From NCBI GenBank assembly GCA_020627785.1, contig JAHDGF010000003.1, forward strand, positions 1-53,676: a stretch of DNA of 53,676 bases, read 5' to 3'. Below are positions 8,567-18,198 of this stretch, in pieces (position 1 is the stretch's first letter; each line of letters opens with the position of its first letter). Made by a program: the position numbers and the translations under genes. Source of the stretch: Saprospiraceae bacterium. Its GTDB lineage: Bacteria; Bacteroidota; Bacteroidia; Chitinophagales; Saprospiraceae. The notes under the pieces are model-generated. The model searched no databases, was not told the origin of the DNA, and was given only the letters and a program-made list of their open reading frames with translations.

Positions 8567-10252
8567 ATGAGTCGTCAATTAATAGAGTGTGTGCCCAATT
8601 TTAGTGAGGGTAGAGACATGAAAATTATCAAACAAATTACCGATGAGATTGAAAAGGTCGAAGGTGTCAGATTGTTGGATGTCGATCCGGGCAAAGCTAC
8701 GAATAGAACTGTTGTAACTTTTGTAGGACCTCCTGAAGAAGTAATCGAGGCAGCATTTCAGGCCATTAAGAAGGCAAGTGAGGTCATTGATATGTCTAAA
8801 CATAGCGGAGAACATCCTAGAATGGGAGCAACAGATGTATGTCCGCTTATTCCAATTGCTAATATTACGATGGAGGAAGTTGCGGATTACGCTCGAAGGT
8901 TGGGTGAAAAGGCCGGATCTAACTTAGATATTCCTTTTTATCTCTACGAGTCAGCAGCTACTCATCCAGATAGGAAAAATTTAGCTACGGTAAGAGCAGG
9001 GGAATATGAAGGATTGCCAAAGAAATTGAAAGATCCTCATTGGAAACCAGATTTCGGTCCTTCCACTTTCAATCCAAGGTCAGGTGCAACAGCCATTGGT
9101 GCTAGAGATTTTTTGGTGGCTTATAATGTAAATTTGAATACTACTTCAGTGCGGCGAGCCAATGCGATTGCCTTTGATGTACGGGAGAAAGGTCGAGTTA
9201 AGAAAGCAGGGAATAAGTTGAATGGTGAAATTCTCAGAGATGAAAATGGAGAGCCATTGAGGACGCCTGGGATGCTTAAATCTGTTAAAGCAATCGGATG
9301 GTTTATTGAAGAATATAATCAAGCCCAGATTTCAATGAACCTGACCAATATAAATATTACCTCCTTGCATGAGGCATTTGAGGCATGCAGAACTTCAGCA
9401 AATAAGAGAGGCATCAGAGTGACGGGATCAGAACTGGTGGGTCTTGTTCCGAAAAAGGTATTGTTGGAAGCAGGAAAATATTTTTTAAAACAACAAAAAA
9501 GGTCGCTCGGAATTTCTGAACCTGAGATCATTCAGATTGCTATTAAATCTTTAGGATTAGATGAGTTGGGTCCCTTTGATCCTAAGAAGAAAATCATTGA
9601 ATATTTGTTGGTAGATGAAGGAGCATCTCCTTTGATACAGAAAGATTTAATCGCTTTCGCAAATGAAACAGCCTCTGAATCGCCAGCACCAGGTGGAGGA
9701 AGTATCTCAGCTTATGTTGGTTCTTTGGGAGCAGCATTAGGAACTATGGTTGCGAATTTATCAAGTCACAAAAGAGGCTGGGATAAGAGATGGGAGGAGT
9801 TCAGTAAATCTGCTGAAATTGGTCAAAGTTTGAAACAGGATTTATTAAATCTGGTAGATGAAGATACCAACGCTTTCAATGAAATCATTGCTGCCATCAG
9901 ATTACCAAAAGGAACAGAAGAAGAAAAAAAGGCAAGATTAGAAGCCTTGGATGCGGCCACAAAAAATGCCATCAATGTCCCTCTTGAAGTTATGAGAAAA
10001 TCAAATGAGTGTTTTGATTTTCTGAAAGTGATGGCTGAAACAGGAAATCCAAATTCTATATCTGACGCAGGGGTAGGTGCTTTGTGTTCTAAAGCAGCCG
10101 TTCATGGAGCTTACTTAAACGTTAAAATAAATTGCAAAGACTTAGACGATGCGGCTTTTGTATCTCAGGCCTTGAAAGAAGCGGATAAAATATTGGCAAA
10201 TGCGGTAAGTCAAGAATCAGAAATTCTAAAGATAGTAGAGCAGAAGTTGTGA
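8567..10252 (+). CDS. ftcD: Bifunctional glutamate formimidoyltransferase / formimidoyl-THF cyclodeaminase
   Basis: 561 residues. The start is set at ATG 8567 (MSRQLIECVPNFSEGRD), the family N-terminus; the in-frame sequence further upstream is non-coding in character and overlaps the divergent gene. The N-terminal formimidoyltransferase domain (about 1-300) has HSGEHPRMGATD with His79/His83 and VCPLIPI. The C-terminal cyclodeaminase domain (about 350-560) contains ASESPAPGGGSISAY and GNPNSISDAGVGA. The enzyme transfers the formimino group from N-formimino-glutamate to tetrahydrofolate, then releases ammonia to give 5,10-methenyl-THF, the last step of histidine degradation. No other hut genes are nearby. 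Fusion of the two activities, as in animals, is common in Bacteroidota. Confidence 0.95.
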   Translation: MSRQLIECVPNFSEGRDMKIIKQITDEIEKVEGVRLLDVDPGKATNRTVVTFVGPPEEVIEAAFQAIKKASEVIDMSKHSGEHPRMGATDVCPLIPIANITMEEVADYARRLGEKAGSNLDIPFYLYESAATHPDRKNLATVRAGEYEGLPKKLKDPHWKPDFGPSTFNPRSGATAIGARDFLVAYNVNLNTTSVRRANAIAFDVREKGRVKKAGNKLNGEILRDENGEPLRTPGMLKSVKAIGWFIEEYNQAQISMNLTNINITSLHEAFEACRTSANKRGIRVTGSELVGLVPKKVLLEAGKYFLKQQKRSLGISEPEIIQIAIKSLGLDELGPFDPKKKIIEYLLVDEGASPLIQKDLIAFANETASESPAPGGGSISAYVGSLGAALGTMVANLSSHKRGWDKRWEEFSKSAEIGQSLKQDLLNLVDEDTNAFNEIIAAIRLPKGTEEEKKARLEALDAATKNAINVPLEVMRKSNECFDFLKVMAETGNPNSISDAGVGALCSKAAVHGAYLNVKINCKDLDDAAFVSQALKEADKILANAVSQESEILKIVEQKL

Positions 10253-10294
10253 GGGATTGATTTAAATCTATTTACTTTATAAAAAATAATAAGA

Positions 10295-11113
10295 ATGAAA
10301 TACATACATAATTTACTTTATCTACTGGCTTTAGTTGTTGTCTTTAGTTCTTGTGGAGATATAAATGAAGAAATGTGGTTAAATGCGGATGGATCAGGGA
10401 AGCTTGAATATTCAGTTGATTTAAGTAGTTCTTTACCAATGTTACAGATGATGTCTCAAGGAATTGATTCAACTCAAACAGGCGAGGGCGGTAAAGAAAT
10501 GATGGATGATTTTTTTGCTACCATGGGGAGAGAAGATGTTGATTCTACCTCTACTTTTTACGAAATGGCTCCAGATTCAATTAAAGAGACTGTTGAAGGA
10601 ATAGAAAAGTTGAAGAAGGTCTCTATGAATATGAAAGCGAGTGCTGAGGACGAAATAGCGATCATTAAGCTCATTATTGATTTTGATAATTTTGAAGAAA
10701 TTGATGAGTTGATGGCGATGATGGGTGAGATGCAAGGAGATGGTGGTGCTGGTGGCATGGGCGGAATGATGGGCGGCATGGGTGGTCTTGATGGATTTAG
10801 CTTTGGAGATAACCAATACTTCACTAAAAAATTCTATAAACGTAGGCCCATGCAACAAGATGGAGGGAGCATGGCTGATATGATGGGTGAGGATTCTGAA
10901 GCTGAAGGAATGATGCAGATGATGTTTGGAAACTCAGATTATATTCAGACCTTTCATTTTCCGCATAAGGTAAAATCTGTAAATATTTCTGAAGCTAGCA
11001 TTAAGGATAACAATACAGTGGTCATACAGCGGAGTATGTTGGATCTTATGAAATCATCTGACTCAAAAGAGATGGAGGTGACCTTTAAAAAGAAATTTTT
11101 AGGAATCTTTTAA
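10295..11113 (+). CDS. Met/Gly-rich lipoprotein of unknown function
   Basis: 272 residues with a lipoprotein signal (lipobox FSSC). The N-terminal part starts GDINEEMWLNADGSGKLEY, a pattern I associate with Bacteroidota envelope lipoproteins of unknown role. The middle (about 140-165) is a low-complexity Gly/Met stretch (GGMGGMMGGMGG), followed by another Met-rich acidic segment. It begins 42 bases after ftcD and ends at a terminator, so it may be co-transcribed, but no functional link is evident. The Gly/Met region could be disordered or bind metal; that is speculation. Confidence 0.7.
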   Translation: MKYIHNLLYLLALVVVFSSCGDINEEMWLNADGSGKLEYSVDLSSSLPMLQMMSQGIDSTQTGEGGKEMMDDFFATMGREDVDSTSTFYEMAPDSIKETVEGIEKLKKVSMNMKASAEDEIAIIKLIIDFDNFEEIDELMAMMGEMQGDGGAGGMGGMMGGMGGLDGFSFGDNQYFTKKFYKRRPMQQDGGSMADMMGEDSEAEGMMQMMFGNSDYIQTFHFPHKVKSVNISEASIKDNNTVVIQRSMLDLMKSSDSKEMEVTFKKKFLGIF

Positions 11114-11130
11114 ATGAAAAAACTACTATT

Positions 11131-11169
11131 AAAAAAAGGCTCATGGGTTTTATCCATGAGCCTTTTTTT
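11131..11169. terminator. Bidirectional intrinsic terminator
   Basis: A 16-bp perfect stem: AAAAAAAGGCTCATGG pairs with CCATGAGCCTTTTTTT around a 7-base loop. It sits between convergent genes and overlaps the last two bases of ybeY, so it probably serves both strands. Confidence 0.9.
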
Positions 11170-11587
11170 ATTGATAAAGCTCGATTGCTCTGTCTTCTTC
11201 TTGGCGCATCAACTTTGCTTCTTCTTCGGTCTTATCTCCGAATCCTGCGACATGTAAAACACCATGTGCCATCACTCTTTTTAATTCATTTTCAAAGTCA
11301 ACCTCGAAGGAAATTGCATTTTCTTTCACTCTGTCTACACTAATATAAATGTCGATGCACAGTGGTTTTTTTGAGATCGGAAAAGTTATGATGTCAGTAT
11401 AAAAGTCGTGATCTAAGTGTTCTCTATTTATTGCCAAAACATATTCATCGTCCGCAAAAATATAATTAATACATTCGGGATTGAGTCCGTGGTTATTGCA
11501 CAGCTTCAGAATCCAATGGACAAACCTAGGTTCATCTTTTATTTTGAATTCGGTGTTTTCGTAATGAAATAGAATTGTTTGATCCAA
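11168..11587 (-). CDS. ybeY: Endoribonuclease YbeY (rRNA maturation)
   Basis: 139 residues. YbeY is a zinc-dependent RNase acting in 16S rRNA 3'-end maturation and ribosome quality control. The metal motif is HGVLHVAGFGD with His108 and His112; the third ligand position, His in most bacteria, is Asp118 here, a substitution I associate with Bacteroidota members. SVDRVKENA and ADDEYVLAINREHLDHD match conserved blocks. The start is a TTG at 11587: an in-frame TAG, the upstream gene's stop, lies just before it and no ATG follows nearby. Spacing to that stop is only 3 bases, implying translational coupling. It is the last gene of the DUF4175 operon. Confidence 0.93.
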   Translation of the reverse strand: MDQTILFHYENTEFKIKDEPRFVHWILKLCNNHGLNPECINYIFADDEYVLAINREHLDHDFYTDIITFPISKKPLCIDIYISVDRVKENAISFEVDFENELKRVMAHGVLHVAGFGDKTEEEAKLMRQEEDRAIELYQ

Positions 11588-11590
11588 TGT

Positions 11591-11992
11591 CTATTGGATG
11601 TTAAAGCAAATCTCAACGGTCGATCCTTCGTTTTGGAAATTTACTTTATCAGACAATTGTTTGATTAAGAATACGCCTCGTCCTCCGCAACATTCCAGAT
11701 TTTCTGGAAGAGTTGGGTCAGGAATTTGGGAAGGATTAAATCCTTCTCCTTGGTCCGTTACTTTGAATACAAAAGAGCCGTTCTTTTTATCAAAGCAGAT
11801 GTGTACGTATTTATCTTGATCTTGATTGTTGCCATGAATAATTGCATTATTTACAGCTTCCGTCAAGGAGATTAATATGTTTGGATATAAGTCGTCACTA
11901 ATGGCATGTCTAGTACTTAAATCTTTGATGTAAGATTCAAGGTGCTTTATTTGCTCTGGTGTTGACGGTATTTTTAAGGTGTCACAATCCAT
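11591..11992 (-). CDS. RsbW-like ATP-binding protein (HATPase_c_2)
   Basis: 133 residues forming a single GHKL ATPase domain like the anti-sigma kinase family of RsbW and SpoIIAB. The N box is LTEAVNNAIIHG (Glu45, Asn48, Asn49), the G1 box is DQGEGF (80-85) and the G2 box is GGRGVFLI (103-110). Such proteins bind ATP and either phosphorylate an anti-anti-sigma partner or bind a sigma factor. No STAS partner or sigma gene is adjacent. It sits between DUF4175 and ybeY, an order I believe is conserved in Bacteroidota. The Cys pair before G2 (ECCGGRG) is conserved in similar proteins I recall, but its role is unknown. Confidence 0.85.
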   Translation of the reverse strand: MDCDTLKIPSTPEQIKHLESYIKDLSTRHAISDDLYPNILISLTEAVNNAIIHGNNQDQDKYVHICFDKKNGSFVFKVTDQGEGFNPSQIPDPTLPENLECCGGRGVFLIKQLSDKVNFQNEGSTVEICFNIQ

Positions 11993-11998
11993 AGAGGA

Positions 11999-14900
11999 TT
12001 AATTTTTCTTTAAAGAATTATAATATTCGTTGACCATCTGTTTATAGTATGGTCTTAGAGATGGTGAAACTTTGTTGTACAACTCAATTTCAGCTTCTCT
12101 GTTTTTAATATATTCCTGCAATGCAGGGGGTAATTCTTTACGCTTTTCTTGTGCTTGCTCTGACTTTCTTTTGTTATCCCATTCTCGTTGTCTATCAGCC
12201 TTTTCGGCTTCCAACAATCGGGTCTCTATGTTTTCTTGTCTTGCAAGAAGTTCAGCGTTGAGACGTTTATTTACCAAATCCGTCTCTATTTTGTCCATTT
12301 GTTCGATTAGCTCGTCTAGTTCGCCAGCGCCTCCTTTACCTTGTTCTTGCTGGTCTCGTCTCATTTGCTCTAAGGCTTTCCTTAGTGCCGCCTGTCTTGC
12401 GGCTGCTTGTGCAAATTCTTTAGCACTTCCTCCTTTACCGCCCTTCTGCATTCCTTCGTGCATCTTCTTCATATCTTCGTTCAGTTTTTGCTGACCTTCC
12501 GATATTTTATCTCCAGGTTCTTTTCCGGATTTACCAGATTTTCCCTTGCCTTTACCTCCTGGTTTATCACACATTTGTGATCCTGCCATCATACCTGCTG
12601 CTTGCTCTTGCATCTGCTGCATTGATTCACTCAACATCAAGGCAAGATCATTGACATTTTTCATTGTCCTTCTCTGGTGCTCTTCAGCTTCAGGTACTTT
12701 ACGTTCTTCAAGTTCCTCCATTGAACCACTTAAGTTCTGATCTATTTCAACAACTTTTTCATTAACAAAAGTTGCAATCTGATCAACTCTTTTACTTAAT
12801 TCTTCTAGACTATCTCTGATCAAACCAAAATCATCTTTCAGTTTGAACTGAGTCTGAACTAGTGATACATAACGTGGAGTGGTTTTGTCTGTTACTGCAA
12901 TCGCATCAATCAAATCTTCTTGATCAAACGAAAGGGTAACTAAATTTTCTAGGAGTTGACGTAAAGCGGCAATATCTTCTTCTGCTTGCTCACTTTCTCC
13001 TGACTGCATACTGTCATTCAAATTCCCTGCCATTTGTTTCATCTTCGAGGCAGCTTTTTTCTGAGACTTCGATGCTTTTTTATTTTCTTTCTTCTCTAAG
13101 GACTCTGTTCCTTCTTGCATGTCCTCTTCAATATCTTCCATCTGCTCTTCATTCTCTTCTCCTAAATCCTTAGGTCTTTCAAGCTCTTCATTCTTTTCTT
13201 CAATCTCCTCCATTTTCTCTTTCGCCTTCTCAAACTCTTCGTTTAATTTTTCTTGTTCCTTCTTAAGTTCTTCTTGAGATTTTTCTTCTTTTTCCGTCTG
13301 TTCGGCAAGTTCTTCTTGCTTTTCAGCTAATTCCTCTAGCTTCTCTAATAAGTCCTTTACCTCTTTTTCAACCTCCAATTGCTTGAAAAGTTCGAGTAAC
13401 CGATCCATTTCTTTTTCCATGGTCTCTTCGGTCATCTCCATTTGTTCCATCATCTCCATCATCTCGTCTTTATTCAACTCCTGCATCAATTCTTGAATCT
13501 TCTCCATTAATTCCTGAGTCTCGTCATTTAAGACCTCTTCAAACATATCTTTTATCTTCTCCTGCTTTTCAAGAATCTCTTCTTCACGCTCTGAAAACTC
13601 TTCTTGATTTTTTAGATTCTCTTCAAACTTCTCTTTCGCCTTTCTGATTTCCTCTTCTAGTTCTTTCTGTCTCTCTAATAGTTTATCTAACTCCTGTTGT
13701 TCTTGAAAATTTATTTCTTTTTTCTGGAGTAGTTTTTCTCTTAGTTTCTTTAAATCTTCTTGAATCTCTTTTGATTCTTTCAAGGACTCTTTAAGACTAT
13801 CTTCTATTTCATCTTCATTTTCATCTTCTTGTTGCTCAAATTCATCAACCGTAGGCTTTTCGAAATTCATCATTTCTGTTCTTGCTGTTTTGCTACCATT
13901 GATGGCATCATTATCTCTGGTTTCAAAGTAGTAACTCAGCTGATCTCCTGGCTCCAGTTGGAATGTATTTATGTCAACTGTATGATCGTATTGACTATTC
14001 TTGTTCTTAGGTTGTACCAAAATCTTACTCTCAGATTTTTTAATTCGACCATCTTGGTTTTTTACTTGGTAAGCAAACGAAATGGCTTCAAGCCCATAAT
14101 CATCCGATGCATTTCCAATGAAGTAGATCAAGTTGTTATCTAGGCTGTCCTGAAATTTTTCAACATTAATTACTGGATGCTGATCTGGAATTACTCGAAG
14201 GCTGTATGAAATAGAATCTGGGGTCGGGATTGCTTGATTCGAATAATAGATTTTATAAACATCGTCTTTGAAGATTTGCTTGAAGAATCTATACCTATCC
14301 GGAGATCTTTGCTCTGCCATTTTGGAAATACCACTATTCGTGAAAGCAAGCTCAATCTGATCTGTGTTTTTTGTGCTGAAGTCCCAAGTTAGTTTGGTTC
14401 CAAGAGGAACGACCATATCTCCAATGTTAGAAATGCTTTCGTCCTTTCTGTCAATGTAAGATGGGTAGTCTAATTTCAAATCAAATCCAGATAGATTTGG
14501 TTTCGGAAGAACGACTAATTGAGAGGTAGTAGAAACTACTGAACCAGAAAAAATTTCAAAATCAATGTTTTTCTGCACGTTATTAAAGACGTATTGAAAT
14601 TTGCCAGGAGCGATCTTCTTTAGCCTATATTGAAAGTCATCGAACTTTACAAAGGCTTCATCTGGAATAACATCGCCTGTTACATCAATATCCAAAGTGT
14701 AATCTTCAAATTGTACCACTTTCAAATCATCATTCTGAATATCAAAGTGAAATGGTGCCGCTCTCTCAAATTCTATATCATTGTTTATTAACCTGTTGGT
14801 ACTATCTTTCAATAGGCTAGGGGCTGTTAATACGATGAAAAGTAAAAGGAGAAATGGAGGTAAAGCGTACTTGAGGTACTTTTTATTATTCCCTAAATCA

Positions 14901-15352
14901 ATGGCTGACTTGAAAGGAACCAGTTTAATTTTATCTGACTTTTGATTGATACTCGCTTCAATAAGTGATGTGTCATCAATCTGACTACTTTGTTTTTTGA
15001 GTTGAAGGATATTCAGTAATTGATCTTTTACATCTGTAAAGTGACTACCAATAATACTTGCTGCATTTTCGTGGCTTATGACTTTTCCTAATCGGAAATA
15101 TTTCAATAATGGAATAAGGATAAATGATCCCATCGAAACTACCGAAATGAATATGAAAGAGTAGAATAGAATTTTTCTAATCCCTTTGTCGAAATGAAAA
15201 TTGTACTCTAATAAATTGAAAGCAAGGAAAAGGCCAAGAATGATGGCCGTGGTGTAAAGTGTACCCCTTACAAGTTGATTGAGATAGAACTTTCTGATGA
15301 ACTGATCTAATTTCTGAATTAACAGTTCATAGCTACTAAGATTACTCTGCAT
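11999..15352 (-). CDS. DUF4175 family large membrane coiled-coil protein
   Basis: 1117 residues. The N-terminus has transmembrane helices (about 30-50, 62-85 and 160-180), then a large beta-rich periplasmic region (about 190-480). A very long charged coiled coil of Glu/Lys/Gln heptads follows (about 490-790). After it come a helical domain, a Gly/Lys-rich linker (about 925-945, KPGGKGKGKSGKSGKEPG) and a helical C-terminus ending LRPYYKQMVNEYYNSLKKN. This matches DUF4175 in N-terminal organisation and in its neighbours (RsbW-like ATPase, YbeY). The function is unknown; a mechanical or envelope-spanning scaffold is my inference. Coding is strongly supported by codon use and length. Confidence 0.88.
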   Translation of the reverse strand: MQSNLSSYELLIQKLDQFIRKFYLNQLVRGTLYTTAIILGLFLAFNLLEYNFHFDKGIRKILFYSFIFISVVSMGSFILIPLLKYFRLGKVISHENAASIIGSHFTDVKDQLLNILQLKKQSSQIDDTSLIEASINQKSDKIKLVPFKSAIDLGNNKKYLKYALPPFLLLLFIVLTAPSLLKDSTNRLINNDIEFERAAPFHFDIQNDDLKVVQFEDYTLDIDVTGDVIPDEAFVKFDDFQYRLKKIAPGKFQYVFNNVQKNIDFEIFSGSVVSTTSQLVVLPKPNLSGFDLKLDYPSYIDRKDESISNIGDMVVPLGTKLTWDFSTKNTDQIELAFTNSGISKMAEQRSPDRYRFFKQIFKDDVYKIYYSNQAIPTPDSISYSLRVIPDQHPVINVEKFQDSLDNNLIYFIGNASDDYGLEAISFAYQVKNQDGRIKKSESKILVQPKNKNSQYDHTVDINTFQLEPGDQLSYYFETRDNDAINGSKTARTEMMNFEKPTVDEFEQQEDENEDEIEDSLKESLKESKEIQEDLKKLREKLLQKKEINFQEQQELDKLLERQKELEEEIRKAKEKFEENLKNQEEFSEREEEILEKQEKIKDMFEEVLNDETQELMEKIQELMQELNKDEMMEMMEQMEMTEETMEKEMDRLLELFKQLEVEKEVKDLLEKLEELAEKQEELAEQTEKEEKSQEELKKEQEKLNEEFEKAKEKMEEIEEKNEELERPKDLGEENEEQMEDIEEDMQEGTESLEKKENKKASKSQKKAASKMKQMAGNLNDSMQSGESEQAEEDIAALRQLLENLVTLSFDQEDLIDAIAVTDKTTPRYVSLVQTQFKLKDDFGLIRDSLEELSKRVDQIATFVNEKVVEIDQNLSGSMEELEERKVPEAEEHQRRTMKNVNDLALMLSESMQQMQEQAAGMMAGSQMCDKPGGKGKGKSGKSGKEPGDKISEGQQKLNEDMKKMHEGMQKGGKGGSAKEFAQAAARQAALRKALEQMRRDQQEQGKGGAGELDELIEQMDKIETDLVNKRLNAELLARQENIETRLLEAEKADRQREWDNKRKSEQAQEKRKELPPALQEYIKNREAEIELYNKVSPSLRPYYKQMVNEYYNSLKKN

Positions 15353-15482
15353 GGTTCTGACTACTTACTTAACGGTGTGGAAAATCCCAAATACTATACT
15401 TCTAACGCTCTAAATTTCCTCAGGCGCTATAAAAATCAACATTTCATGGCTAAAAGTCAATATGAAACCACTTAAAAAGACG

Positions 15483-18080
15483 TTATGTTCCAATATTTGT
15501 GCGGTATTTCTCTAATAATGAGTCATCTTCCTCATTTTCGATGATTTCTCGGACAAAATCATCTAGGTTTTGGATGGTTTTACTGATTTCGGCAACATTG
15601 CTTGGAGCATCTTCTATTATTCTCTGAGCTAACAAATCTCTAAGCTTTTGAATGTTGGAAGTGGATATGAATTTCTTGTAGCTGTTCTCATCTTTCTTCA
15701 TGCTAATAGAATGCAAGGCTTCAGCTGCAATGAGAATGTTTTCATGGGTACAGCTTGACGCTAAAGTAAAGTGATTGTTTGAAATCGGGAAGAATTTATA
15801 GATGTCGGATTCTATCAAGGCAGCATTCAAATAAGGTAGATATTTAGGATCATTGCCTTTAGCGAATAGATCAAGTAGTGTCATGGCCATTGATCGAGCA
15901 TTATTGGTATACAATCTCTCTGCTTCCGCTAGTCCTTTGGTTTCATCGTGCTTATATATTACTTTGATGGCTTGTGATAATACAGGAATTGTGTTTTCTG
16001 TTTCAAGTATCTCAGATGCTAATTCAGCAGCTTTTGGTAAGTTATTTCTTCCGAGCAGTTTTAGAGCATCTCTTCTATTTCTTGAATAGTCATCAGACAT
16101 AATCATTTTCACTAAGGTTTCATCCGCTATTTCAAGGTATCTATAATTTAGAGCCAGCTTTCTGAAATGTGAGTATTCATCTTCTAAAGCTTTTTCAAAA
16201 ATTTCAACTGCTCTATCATTGTTTCTAAGTCTGGTGAGTGCAAGCTTCTTATCAATAAAGTTCGGTGAATAATTGTAAAGTGCTTTTAATTGAGAAGTAG
16301 AAAATACCTCATTAATGTCTGCTAATAAATATCGTTTCCCGTCTAATACAGTAACTGAAGGCTCAGCATCCAGTTTAAATGAAAAGGCTTGGCTTCTCTT
16401 GTTAATAACTATTGGGTAGTAGCTTACATTACCTTGCTTGTCATAGACGGCAACCTCTACTGGTAATTGATAAATATATTTATGATCATAGTCCTCTTGT
16501 ATTTGATTGACTTGAATATTTAATTGATTTGACTTGAAGTCAAATTTATAGTCAACTTCAAGAATTGGATGTCCTGCATCCATGTACCATTGATCAAAAT
16601 ACCAAGATAAATCTTGTCCTGTTGTTTCTTCAAAAGCGAGTCTCAGTTCAGCGACTTCGACTGTTGAAAACTCATTGTCAACGAGGTATTTGTTTAGGCT
16701 ATCAAAAAATGCATCATTCCCTAAAATATGTCTAAGCATGTGTAACACCAGGCCTCCTTTATTGTAACTGTGGGCATCAAACATGTCTTCTTCATTTTCG
16801 TATCCATAGTGTATCAGTGGATGCGTTTTATTTAATGAAGATTCTAAGTAGGTTTTCATTTCATCAAATCGATGATGTTCTGCTGCGTCTTTCCCGTATT
16901 TATATTCCTGCCATAGGTATTCACTATAATTAGCAAACCCCTCATTCAAAGTTAGATTAGCCCAATTCTCACAGGTCACTAAATCACCAAACCAATGATG
17001 GAAAAGTTCATGGGCTACGATGTGATCATTGTGATTATCTATAAGCTCTTGAGTCGTTTTTTGAACAAAATCACCATACACTGAAGCCGTCGTATTTTCC
17101 ATGGCTCCCGAAACAAAATCTCTCACAACGATTTGACTATACTTTTCCCACGGGTATGGATAGTCAAGTAGCTCTGAGAAAAAGTTGATCATTTCTGGTG
17201 TATGATTGAAGATTGATCTTGCATCATCTTCGTATTCTGATTCTACATAGTAGCTGACCTCTTTACCTTTCCATTTATCCTTTACAACAGAATATTCTCC
17301 TACTGCAATCATAAAGAGATACGGTGTATGAGCTAAACTTTGTTTCCAATGATCAGTTCTGGTCCCATCATTATTGTCTGTAGAATTAACTAATAACCCG
17401 TTGGAAAGAGTTTTGAAACGATCTTGGACGGTTATAAATATTTCTTGAGTCGTTTTTTCATTTGGTTTATCAATTGTTGGAAACCACCTTGAATTATTTT
17501 CGGTTTCTCCTTGAGTCCAAATTTGTTGAGGTTTATAAATGTCTTCTCCCCTTGGATTGATAAAGAATAATCCTTTGTCACTTGTTATGGCACTTGACCC
17601 TCCATCTTCTGATGCAGATGGCCTTGCCGTGTAATCAATACTGATGGAGTATTTTTGACCTTTTTTATATTCTCTACCTAGATCTATGACTATTTCTTTA
17701 CCGTCATAAGTGTAGCTTAAAGTGCCACCTTTGGAATTTGAGATTGAATTTATTTTAAATCCAATGGCATGAAGTGTAAGCTCATCGGTCGGATAATAAA
17801 CAGGAGTAAGATCTAAATGTGCTTTACCTATTACTTGTTCTTCTTCCCAATTAAAAGCAATTTCTAATTTGGTGTGGAGTAAATCATTTATTCTGTTGTA
17901 AGAACCATGATAAACATCAAGTGAATCACTTAGTTTTTGATCTTCTTTTTTTATAGGCGGAGCAGAGACGACCAATGTGTCGAGCGATGATTCCTCAATG
18001 AGTGAATCATTGACAATTACCTTATTGGAAGAGCATCCAATAGTAATAAATACCAATATAAATAGGGTAATAACTCTCAT
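15483..18080 (-). CDS. M1 family metallo-aminopeptidase, lipoprotein
   Basis: 865 residues. The lipobox TIGC gives Cys16. The M1 signatures are complete: exopeptidase motif GAMEN (325-329), zinc site HELFH (His357, Glu358, His361) and third ligand Glu380 in NEGFANY. The C-terminal part (about 600-865) is helical, HEAT-like, as in M1 enzymes. M1 aminopeptidases remove N-terminal residues from peptides; anchored in the envelope, this one would act on imported or extracellular peptides. The gene stands alone on the minus strand, divergent from the WecF-like gene. Substrate preference is not predictable from sequence. Confidence 0.95.
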   Translation of the reverse strand: MRVITLFILVFITIGCSSNKVIVNDSLIEESSLDTLVVSAPPIKKEDQKLSDSLDVYHGSYNRINDLLHTKLEIAFNWEEEQVIGKAHLDLTPVYYPTDELTLHAIGFKINSISNSKGGTLSYTYDGKEIVIDLGREYKKGQKYSISIDYTARPSASEDGGSSAITSDKGLFFINPRGEDIYKPQQIWTQGETENNSRWFPTIDKPNEKTTQEIFITVQDRFKTLSNGLLVNSTDNNDGTRTDHWKQSLAHTPYLFMIAVGEYSVVKDKWKGKEVSYYVESEYEDDARSIFNHTPEMINFFSELLDYPYPWEKYSQIVVRDFVSGAMENTTASVYGDFVQKTTQELIDNHNDHIVAHELFHHWFGDLVTCENWANLTLNEGFANYSEYLWQEYKYGKDAAEHHRFDEMKTYLESSLNKTHPLIHYGYENEEDMFDAHSYNKGGLVLHMLRHILGNDAFFDSLNKYLVDNEFSTVEVAELRLAFEETTGQDLSWYFDQWYMDAGHPILEVDYKFDFKSNQLNIQVNQIQEDYDHKYIYQLPVEVAVYDKQGNVSYYPIVINKRSQAFSFKLDAEPSVTVLDGKRYLLADINEVFSTSQLKALYNYSPNFIDKKLALTRLRNNDRAVEIFEKALEDEYSHFRKLALNYRYLEIADETLVKMIMSDDYSRNRRDALKLLGRNNLPKAAELASEILETENTIPVLSQAIKVIYKHDETKGLAEAERLYTNNARSMAMTLLDLFAKGNDPKYLPYLNAALIESDIYKFFPISNNHFTLASSCTHENILIAAEALHSISMKKDENSYKKFISTSNIQKLRDLLAQRIIEDAPSNVAEISKTIQNLDDFVREIIENEEDDSLLEKYRTNIGT

Positions 18081-18198
18081 TTCTCACGACGAAATTAACA
18101 ATTGCCTCTGACTTTTTGACTTAAATTATCTTTCAAGGCAACATTAAAAGGTTAAATATGTCTCACACTATCCAATCATTAAGCTCTATTTTAGCTTT

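Noticed and set aside
12072..12494. Plus-strand frame opposite the DUF4175 gene
   Set aside because: Ser/Cys-rich antisense shadow of the coiled-coil region; no promoter or family.
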